Shown here one piece after another: positions 56,008-64,000 of a stretch of 64,000 nt of DNA (positions are counted from its first letter, which is position 1; every line of letters begins with the position of its first letter). Origin of the DNA: Leptodontidium sp. MPI-SDFR-AT-0119 (Eukaryota > Ascomycota > Leotiomycetes > Helotiales > Leptodontidiaceae). A program made the position numbers and the translations under genes. The notes beneath the pieces were generated by a model that did no database searches, was not told the DNA's origin, and worked only from the letters and a program-made list of their open reading frames with translations. The stretch is taken from assembly GCA_020726505.1 (NCBI GenBank), contig JAHLEZ010000001.1:1240001-1304000 (forward strand). The letters are read 5' to 3'.

Positions 56008-57052
56008 ATGGGAGATTTCGCTTCAAATCCCGAGTCGTTAATTCCACTATTCAAGCTCGATCGAGTTCTCAAACAAGGTGTGTAAAAATCACAAATTCCA
56101 CCCCACCAAAGCTCCCCTGGAACCCCTCTATTGACAATTCCCCCCTCCTCCAGACCAAGCCGGACGCCGCAGCATCCTCCTCGGCGAAATCTCCTCCCAA
56201 CCCGCCCTTCTAATCCTCGAACGTGCCCCATTCCCCAGCTCAAAACCCTACCTCTCGCACCTCCCCAGCACGCTGCAAGCACTCAAGAACCTTGGCGCGA
56301 ACGATGTCTATTTCTGGTATCTCGCGACTTCGACACCATACAGCACCACCAATTCAGAACCCGCAGAGGAATTCGCAGATCTGAAAATCAACCTGATATA
56401 CCCCTGCACGGAGCAGCATATCAAGAAATACTCCAAGCAGGGCGTACGCATGGTAGTCGAAACGCCAGAGATATACAGGACGAGGGTGAAGCCGTTCATG
56501 CTCGCGAAGCGGGACCAGGGCCGGCTGAACTGGGTATACAACATCATCGACGGGAAGACGGAGGTTGAGGATGTGATATTCCGTACGCCGCGGGGAAGGG
56601 ATGGGGATGAGGGGTTCTTGCTCCTGCCGGATCTGAATTGGGATCGGAAGACGGTGGAGAGTTTGCATTTGCTGGGCTTGGTGGAGAGGAGGGATATTTG
56701 GAGCTTGAGGGATTTGAGGAAGAGGCATGTTCCTTGGTTGAGGCTGATGAGGGAGAGGTTGGTGGATGCTACGGTGGAGATGTATGCTGCGAAGGGGGTG
56801 GGGAGGGATATGCTGAAGTTGTATGTGCATTATCAGCCGACGTATTATCACTTCCATATTCACATCGTTCATGTGGAGCTGGAAGCTGGAGCGACACAAG
56901 CGGTGGGCAAGGCCATCGGGTTGGAGACTATCATCTCACAACTCAAGACGATGGAAGGAGATCAAGAGAGCGGCATGGAGGAAGTAGAGCTGCATTACAC
57001 CATCGGGGAAGCTAGTGAGCTATGGACGGAGATTTTTGAGCCGCTGAAGTAG
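56008..57052 (+). CDS. dcpS: scavenger mRNA decapping enzyme (m7GpppX diphosphatase)
   Basis: Two exons, 56008..56077 and 56154..57052, give 322 residues. The intron is GTGTGT/CTCCAG. The N-terminal domain shows LIPLFKLDRVLKQDQAGRRS and ILLGEISSQPALLILERAPF. The linker has VYFWYLATST. The C-terminal HIT domain has the triad HYQPTYYHFHIHIVHV at residues about 248-263, with alternating histidines at 255, 257 and 259. Family members hydrolyse the cap left after 3'-5' mRNA decay, releasing m7GMP, in cytoplasm and nucleus (yeast Dcs1). The stop at 57050-57052 lies 41 nt inside the coding end of the opposing GILT gene. Confidence 0.93.
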
Positions 57053-58024
57053 AAGCGCCAGAGCGATACAGCTTCTCAACCGCAATGACGAGATCATTAA
57101 CACCCGGTCCGTTAGGACAGTCCTTCCACTTGCCGCCGTCCTTGATACAATATATCTCCTCGTTTAGCCTAACGGTGCACGACTTCGTCACGCCCGCATC
57201 GATACTCCTCCTCACGCTATCTCGCAGCATCCCGAGGGCCGTTCCTCCATTCTCCTCAACCGCGCATTCGTCCAACTTGTTGGACTCCATGCCGTGCTCC
57301 AGCGCGCAGTCTCGCACGAGACTCTCTTGTGGGATGTCCTGGTAGTCGCGCGAGAGGCACATCGTGAAGCCTAGGTATATCTTTGGGTCTGGATAGAGCT
57401 TTGCGGCGCAGAGCTCGATGATATTTCCCATACACTCTTCGGAACCGTGCATACATGAGACTCCATCATTATCTGTAGGACTATAAAGAGAGATAAATCA
57501 GCTTCAAGCAAACGGGATGAGAGGGGGGAGGGGGGGTTAGAATACTTACGTTCCGATGTACGATAGAGTGAAATTGACTTTATCGAGAACGCGCTGCATG
57601 GTAGGTAATATCATCTCCCTGAGACAATCCTGTATTATTCCCGTCAATATCCCATCTTCTGCATTCTGTGAAATTCGCGACGTACCCGCGCATCTGGACA
57701 TTTGCTCATGATATGTGCCTCCAACGGAACCAACTTCTTCTCATCCAAAGCCTTCACATCACCCGACGGTATCGCAGTTGACTGGTCCAGGATAGCTACA
57801 CCTCCAGCTGTCCGGCCGTGGCAGTTATAGCGGAAGAGCTGCGGACTCGAAACTGTCGTCCATAAGAAGTAACATAGTCCAACAGCCGCGAACGCAATAG
57901 CAAAAGGGCGATGCCTCCGATAGCTAGGCCGGTTCAACATGGTGCTGCTGTTGCCGTCCTTCTCGCTGTGCATATCAGGGTATATGGTATCGCGGGGATA
58001 GGAGGACGGGAGTTGGGATGTCAT
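57012..58024 (-). CDS. GILT-family thiol reductase-like protein
   Basis: Three exons, 58024..57686, 57629..57550 and 57480..57012, give 295 residues. Residues about 38-60 form one membrane helix (FAIAFAAVGLCYFLWTTV), so this is a type II membrane or secreted protein. The active-site region is SKCPDARDCLREMILPTM; intron 1 (GTACGT/TACAG) falls between its two cysteines. Intron 2 is GTAAGT/TATAG. Conserved GILT features follow: VNFTLSYIGT, CMHGSEECMGNIIELCA and ESLVRDCALEHGMESNKLDE. The family reduces disulfides in acidic compartments. Fungal members are little studied and have CxxxxxC instead of the animal CxxC. The 3' end overlaps dcpS in opposite orientation. Confidence 0.88.
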
Positions 58025-58506
58025 GGCGATGGGGACATAAGTGGGAGATGCGATGCGATGTGAAGTGGTTTGTCGGTCAAAGTTTGACTTTGTATGGATT
58101 AAAGTGAAGCTCGAAAGAAGCTTGAAGCTTGCCTCCCTGAGATGATGCCCTGTCGGAAATTGATAAGGCTTGTTCCCGCTTTTGGCTTGATGCACCCTTG
58201 TATCAGCTAGAGTGACAGCTTCGTGCTGTTCCTTCTCATCAAGTCACAGAAATAATTGATATTTCGAGCCTATTGTTTATTAGACTCACCTCATGTAGCA
58301 CGACATAACGGTGCCTTGTGACATGTAACGCGCACACTTCAATGCTGCAGCGCGGGAAGGAAGGCTGAGGAAACCCCACTAAAGCCAAAGCCAGCCAGCC
58401 AGCCCTGCCAAAGACCAAAGTCTACCGTCATCAGCCCTTCCTTGTCCCTGGCATACCTACAGCCTACAGTACCTACAATCCGAACTCTCCTCATGTTACT
58501 CTCTCA
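58025..58506. promoter_or_regulatory. divergent promoter of the GILT and hexokinase genes
   Basis: The 482 nt between two diverging start codons. It holds CCAG/CCAGC repeats near 58390-58405 and ACAGTACCTACA-like short repeats near 58458-58478. No coding region. Confidence 0.55.
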
Positions 58507-60469
58507 ATGGCCTCGACAAGGCAGTCTCTGGACTCCCCTTCCTCTCCTTCCTCCTTCCTAGCACCACTCTCCATTTCCGCCGCAAAGATCCACAGCCTCG
58601 CACGCAGCTTATGCAGCACCTTTACGAGCCTTGCCGCCAACTCGCAAGAGCAGTTCTTGCCTACGCCGATTTCGGATTCAGTGCTGAGACCAGAGGGGGA
58701 TGAGAGTGGCAGGTGAGATCTGATTGTTTCTTTACCTAAATATCACTGCAGACAACCCTGCTGTTTGGTTGATACGACGGTATCTCTTTAGATATTTGTA
58801 TCATCATGTGATATACTTCCATTTCTGGTCTTGAATGATGGGGGGTTGCAAGGTTATCTGGGTCGTCACATATGCAGAAGTATGTCCTGACTGACATGCT
58901 TGCAGATATCTAGCCATTGACATGTGAGTACCCGCCTCGTCCTTGGGCTCTTCCAGACTTAACCTCTCTCTACTTAGTGGAGGGACGAACCTTCGAGTTG
59001 GATTCATCGAATTACTAGACTCAGATGAAACTTCTAAAGATACAACAGCAAGAGGGGAACATGCAAGTGAACGGTCACGTGTCAGACGACATCTCGAGAA
59101 GAGCTGGCCAATTGGAGAGCAACTGAAGCACAACAAAGCCGAAGACCTCTTTGCGTGGATAGGCAAGTGCATTGCGGAAGTGGTGCAAGATGGATGTCTC
59201 ACTTGGCCCGAGGACTTGCCAGATGAGATTCCTCTGGGCATCACGTTTAGCTTTCCCATGATGTTTGTTTCCCCAACTTTAACCCCTATTCCAGAAGCGA
59301 GATCTTGCTTACATATTTACTCTGCCAGCCAACATACATTATCCGAAGCGACTCTCATGTCTATGGGAAAAGGGTTTCAAATCACCTCCAATCTCGACTT
59401 AGGTAGACTTCTCCTTGAAGGCTACGAGAAGAGTCGAGGTCCCTCTCTCCCGCGAATCAAGATCACAGCCATCGTCAACGACGCCGTAGCAACTCTCGTA
59501 TCATTCGCCTACCAATTCCGAAGCAACGCACGACGGAAAGCAGCGATGGGACTCATCGTAGGCACTGGCTGCAACGCGACCATTCCCCTCGCACTCAGCA
59601 AACTCCATCCCAAGAAACGCCCAGCCAAAGTCAAAGTCCTCGACTCAGACGGGGAAGCAGAAGTAGACCAAGATCTCAAGATAGCAGTCAACACAGAATG
59701 GACCATCCGCGGCGCAGCAGGGCCATTACACGACCTAGACTTCATCACGCGCTGGGACGAGAAACTCGACGCCGAAGGCGAAGCGCCTGGTTTCCAACCG
59801 TTCGAGTACATGACAGCAGGAAGGTATCTAGGCGAGCTAGGCCGGATCATCATACTCGACTACCTAACCAACAACTTATCCGTCCCCGAACCTACCCTCC
59901 CGCCACTTCTGACGCAACGGCATGGTTTAAGCACTACGTTCCTAGGAAATCTAGGCCCGCATCTAGCTACAACGGAACCTTCACTGCTGAGGCAATTGGA
60001 GATAGAAATCCCCCCTTCGGCTAAGGGAGATGCATGGCATTGGACGGCAGACGTAGCGGAAATGGTATACGACATCGCGAAGGCGATACAAGTCCGCGCG
60101 GCGGGTATGACAGCTGCAGCTATAATAGCTCTCCTCGCTTGTGCGGAAGAGATACACTTCTCTCCTTTACCCCAAAACCTCCCCAACGGAGCGGTCACCA
60201 CCTCAATATCAGTAAACGGTACCAAGGAAGCCCTCGACGAGCTAATGGTTGGCTACACCGGCGGCTGCATCGTCCATTTCCAGGACTATCTAGCAGATTG
60301 CCAGGGGTTCCTGGATGAGATCATGGAAGCTGAGTTTGGTCGTCGTGAACACAGAGAGGATGTCCATGTCTATGTACCGAGAGTGGTGCTGATGCCTTGT
60401 CATGATGGTGGGATTATCGGTGCGGGCATTCTGGCTGGGACGGTGCAGAGTCTTGCCCGTGATGGATGA
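58507..60469 (+). CDS. divergent hexokinase-family protein
   Basis: Three exons, 58507..58712, 58906..58923 and 58978..60469, give 571 residues. The middle exon is 18 nt; joining it yields RYLAIDIGGTNLRVGF, the hexokinase phosphate-1 motif. Further motifs are GITFSFPM (sugar loop), IVNDAVATLVS (Asn242, candidate base Asp243), GLIVGTGCNATIPLAL and NTEWTIRGAAG. PCHDGGIIGAGILAG is the C-terminal adenosine region. These deviate from the canonical NDTxGTL, GTGTNACY and NxEWGxFG of glucose-phosphorylating enzymes. It belongs with the atypical fungal hexokinases. Candidates are an N-acetylglucosamine kinase (NAG5/HXK-3-like) or a regulatory hexokinase such as XprF; I cannot choose between them. The N-terminal 68 residues are Ser-rich. 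Confidence 0.85.
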
Positions 60470-60955
60470 GGGTGCGGTGCATGGTGTGAGATCTGTGATC
60501 ACTGCCTGGGCGGTTGGGTATGACTGAGAGTCTACGAAGCGAGATTTTTATAGAGAGGTTAGGCGGTGAACATATGCATGGTATGTAGCTAGCGATGAGG
60601 CAATATAGACGCATCGAGAGACGTTGATTCTGAGCATTTCTTCAAGCGGGGCAGTGAAAATACACATCAAGCGAGAAATACTGTTCTACTTCGTAGATGT
60701 ATTCGGTGTAAGAATAGATTTCAAGAGATGAGCTCCTACAAAACCCCATACGCCGTTTTATATTCTCCCAATCAAAGCTCCAACTCCATCACTACAGTAT
60801 TGATTGTTATGACCCAGCCTGCAGCCCCGTTCCCATCCCGGATTATCATATATCATCAAGCATAGCCCTCCCTCCCCGGGGGAAATTTTCCCATCCGCCA
60901 AAAACCAGAATCCAAGATATACAATAGAACAGAGGGATAAAACAGGGAGGGACTA
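60470..60955. other. convergent intergenic region
   Basis: Tail-to-tail spacer between the hexokinase (+) and the NirA-like regulator (-). No features seen. Confidence 0.55.
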
Positions 60956-63912
60956 CTAATACCAATCGTCGTCTCCGTAGCCATCATTCCGCTTCCCGTT
61001 GGCATTTGGTTGCATGTAAGACCCATATCCCGTCATTTGGTCTATGTCCGCCGAGCTGCTTCCAGTTAATCCAGCAGTTTCATTGCCGGTGAGATCGTTG
61101 CCTGTCGACATCCAATTGTCGAACCCAAGTGCAAGACTTGCTTGATCTCTGAGCCACCAATCCTGACTCTCGACAAGAGCTTCTACACCGCCGAACATGG
61201 TGCTTGGACTGACTTGTCTTGTCATTGAGCCTGATGCTTCTGAAGTTACGCCGGAATTGGTGCGAGGAAGGTCATTGCTAGGTGTCATGGCAGAGATGGC
61301 CATTGATGAAGCTGAATTGGAATAGTTGTGGCGAGGATATGGAACAGTTGGGACGAGAGGCTCGCTGGGCATGTTCATTGAACCAAGGCCATTCGGGAAA
61401 GTATCCCGATTTTGGCTCATGTTGGATTGCTTGCTCGGCGTTGTCATCGGAAGGGAGGTGGCGGCGTTTAACCTGGCGTCGGGGAGGTAGGAGTATAGAC
61501 TTTGCTGGAGGTGTGTTTGTGGCCGAGCGTTGTTCTGTTGTTGTGGTATTGCATGCATCGCACGAGGTGGCGATGTATTGTTTGAAGGAGGTGTGGCTAC
61601 GACCAACTCGTGCTTGGGAGATGGCACATCAGCTGTACTGAAGAAACCAAATTTGGAGTCGGTCCGAGTAAAGACTGTCGCTGCCTCATCAGGGAGGTCA
61701 ATCTTCCATTTTCGGGCTAGAACCGAGAGAATGCTCAAAGTACGACGAGCACACAGCCAATCTTCGGCAATTTCTTCCAGGTGCTTTACTCCATGAATTA
61801 TGTCTCTTTTTGCCGTCTTCTCTGGGAGGTTGAGGAGATGAATGGTGCAGGCCGAATGAACCATATACACTGCAATGTTGCAGATCTGACGGAGACCATA
61901 CGTTCGCTTGTAAAGGCGCATGAGCTTTGACACTGATCCTGCAGCTTGAGTACACAGCTTTCGAGGTGAAACATGAGACGGAAGTGGTGAGGTTGAAGGA
62001 TTATACTTCAGGAAAGGTCGGAATAAGTGGATATATAATAGGTGGAAGAACATGCTGTAGAACATAAGCGAATGAAAAGCGCATTGTAGACCTTAGACTT
62101 ACTGGATGAGTAAAACGTTAGGCAGGCTTCCTTCCTTGGGTTCAAACTCTTTTGGTAGCTCTCTCCGCCAACTTTCCAGTCTCGTTTGCAATTCGCTCAA
62201 CTTCTTCAACTCTTGGGATCTTCCAACTGATCTTTCCAGAGCCTGTGGATGATAGAAGAATGTCAACAGATCACTACTGATCTCACAGAGTTTTGAAAGC
62301 TGTAATGCTACAGCTCTAGTACGAGACGCCTGTGAGTGGAGTTGTCCAACACCGTTGTCAGTGTAAGGCGACCAGATATCAGCATCTTCCTCCGGAAACA
62401 CGTCGTACTTGGGGGCAGTGATATTTGAAACCGGTAATTGCGGAAGACGTCCAAGATAATTCGACCAGCATTTGTCGAACAAAAAGCAACCCCAGAACGT
62501 AATTCTTCGAGCATCGATTTCTTTCTCGTCCATGGTCTCTCTATTGTTTGTCATTCCGCCGGAATCAAGATTCAACCCCATATCCTGGGCCATGCGGAAG
62601 CTCATTCCTGAATAAACCCAGCCTTTTGCTTCCCGACCACAACCAGCTTCTCTGACAGACATGAGACATAAGGCCTGGATCGTGGTCAACTTAGGCTTTT
62701 CATACTCATCGTTCTCCACGATGAGTCTTTTGGCCTCGGCAAAAAATGCATCTCCTTTGGTTGATGGGTCATTCGGATCGGCGCAAGCTTTAGGTGAACT
62801 TGTGAAATGACATCCAAGAGCAAGCATAGCGTTGACTAATAGGCTAGAGCAATAGATTGTACGTTTCGGGGTGCCTTGAGGCTTTCCCAATAGAAAGTCT
62901 CTGTAGAAAAGGCTCTTCGATAACGTCGTGAAGAATCCGTAGTGCCACGTGAAGTACTACAGAAAAGAATATCCGAGTCAGTATTTTTCGAGTATCATTT
63001 TTGAGTATCAAAGTTCGGTTCAAGACTGGTCCAAGGAGAACATGCCGCCCCAAGCCTCCCGAAACACAGCCTTGGAGGAAAGAAAGAAACGGGAAGTTCA
63101 CACCATGTTTATCAAATGCACGATAAGCTCCGTATCCGTTGTCACAGCTGACCAACTAGTCAAGGGTTCCTCCTGTTGTTGAATCATTTCCACCCCTGCA
63201 ATGCCCTCATCCACATCGTCTGTTGGATCAAGGTAAATCAAATTCGAAGTTCCTCCTAGAAATCGAACGGAGCCATTTTCGAGTCTCAACTCGCCCATCT
63301 TTCCAGATAGTTCTGTCTCGAATGTCGATAAATTCGAGGTAGTGTACACGGCGTTATCATCGTCATCATCCTCATCCTCCTCAAGCCCTTGCTCTTGTCT
63401 AAGAATATTGTCCGCCACATCGTCAAGACTTTCGCATGTCCGAATCTGCCGTATAAGTGCTGGTACGTCATCCTCTGCCGCATTCAGTATTGCCTGTACC
63501 AGGGTCTGCAATGTCGAGTTCCTTGTCTTGAGACTATCAATCTTCTCCTTGTAAACGCCCTTCCTTCGGTGATCGCTATTGGGATCGTAGACGCATTCTA
63601 TCTCTTATTAGTCAACTGGTCTCTATCGTTCCTTGGTGACCATAGCATACCAGTTCCGTAAACGCTCGAACAAGCCGCGCAGCTGGGTGTGTTTCCGTCG
63701 CATTTCGATTTCCTCCTCCTACAAGCAATGCAAGCCGTACTGACACAGCGCCTCTTGATCGCAGCGGCGTCTCTGCTACTCCTTGACTTTTTCTTCGTTG
63801 CCCCGCCTCCCTGCCCAGAACCGCCGCCACTATGGTCGTTCATGTTGTTGAAATCCCCGCTGCTGCCCACGCCCTGCACCGTCATCTGAACTCCATCTTT
63901 GCTGTCGGCCAT
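60956..63912 (-). CDS. Zn2Cys6 transcription factor, NirA/NIT-4-like
   Basis: Four exons, 63912..63651, 63597..63104, 62956..62103 and 62054..60956, give 902 residues. Intron donors are GTATGC, GTGTGA and GTAAGT; acceptors are GATAG, CTGTAG and TACAG. The zinc cluster is CIACRRRKSKCDGNTPSCAAC followed by SVYGTEC (Cys61, 64, 71, 78, 81, 89), with intron 1 just before the sixth cysteine. A linker and coiled coil follow (YKEKIDSLKTRNSTLQTLVQ). The middle domain has INMYFTWHYGFFTTLSKSLF. The C-terminus is Gln/Ser/Pro-rich and contains SQDWWLRDQASLALGFDNW. This arrangement is that of proteins named nitrate-assimilation regulator NirA/NIT-4, but many paralogues share it. No nitrate genes lie in the window, so the target pathway is open. 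Confidence 0.87.
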
Positions 63913-64000
63913 CAGTGGGGCGATAGGAACGCCTGCACGCGCTGCAACAGAAGTTGAGTCGCAGGCACTGAGTGGGAGATATCCTGGTCTTGTCGGAAGA

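Noticed and set aside
1..64000. tRNA, 5S rRNA or transposon genes
   Set aside because: No believable A-box/B-box pairs, no 5S-like block, and no transposase, integrase or reverse transcriptase motifs were seen by eye. A tRNAscan or RepeatMasker run would be decisive.

Overview
The window is nuclear DNA of a filamentous ascomycete, most likely a member of the Leotiomycetes (Helotiales-like). The basis is the set of fungal families (XlnR-type and NirA/NIT-4-type Zn2Cys6 regulators, a 2EXR protein, a Git3-type receptor, a hybrid histidine kinase) and many short introns of about 45-150 nt. The introns have GT..AG ends and CTRAY-like branch points. No rRNA, tRNA, CRISPR array, bacterial operon or intact transposon was seen. 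All gene models were joined by hand from reading frames, splice signals and conserved motifs.

Layout. 0-5 kb: a membrane-anchored ATP-grasp protein (+) and a basic nuclear-type protein with a SUMO-interaction-like motif (-). 5-9 kb: exopolyphosphatase PPX1 (-), then weakly supported small ORFs, two of which share a short motif. 9-12.4 kb: no convincing gene; it ends in a long, repeat-rich leader of a GPCR (+, 12.4-14.5 kb). 15.8-22 kb: a 2EXR protein, an MFS transporter of the vacuolar basic amino acid type and a secreted S1/P1 nuclease (all -). 22.3-29.2 kb: a head-to-head pair of mitochondrial gene-expression genes, ATP25 (-) and the mitochondrial RNA polymerase RPO41 (+). 30.2-31.2 kb: a three-exon secreted cysteine-rich protein of unknown function (+). 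31.8-34.2 kb: splicing factor CEF1/CDC5 (-). 35.6-36.7 kb: a START-like (SRPBCC) protein (+). 37.1-42.3 kb: a 16-exon hybrid histidine kinase (-). 43.2-44.3 kb: a zinc-type alcohol dehydrogenase/quinone oxidoreductase-like gene with an in-frame TAG (-). 44.3-51.7 kb: a gene-poor stretch of about 7.4 kb leading to xlnR (+, 51.7-54.7 kb). 56-64 kb: scavenger decapping enzyme DcpS (+) converging on and overlapping a GILT-family gene (-), a divergent hexokinase (+) and a NirA/NIT-4-like regulator (-).

Functionally this is mostly housekeeping (RNA polymerase, splicing, decapping, polyphosphate) mixed with sensing and regulation (GPCR, histidine kinase, XlnR, NirA-like). It is not a biosynthetic cluster. 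The most notable points are: the nonsense codon in the oxidoreductase; the reconstructed secreted cysteine-rich protein; in-frame micro-exons that carry catalytic residues in three enzymes; a transition-biased 76-nt tandem repeat that looks RIP-altered; the shared ATP25/RPO41 promoter; and the DcpS/GILT coding overlap.
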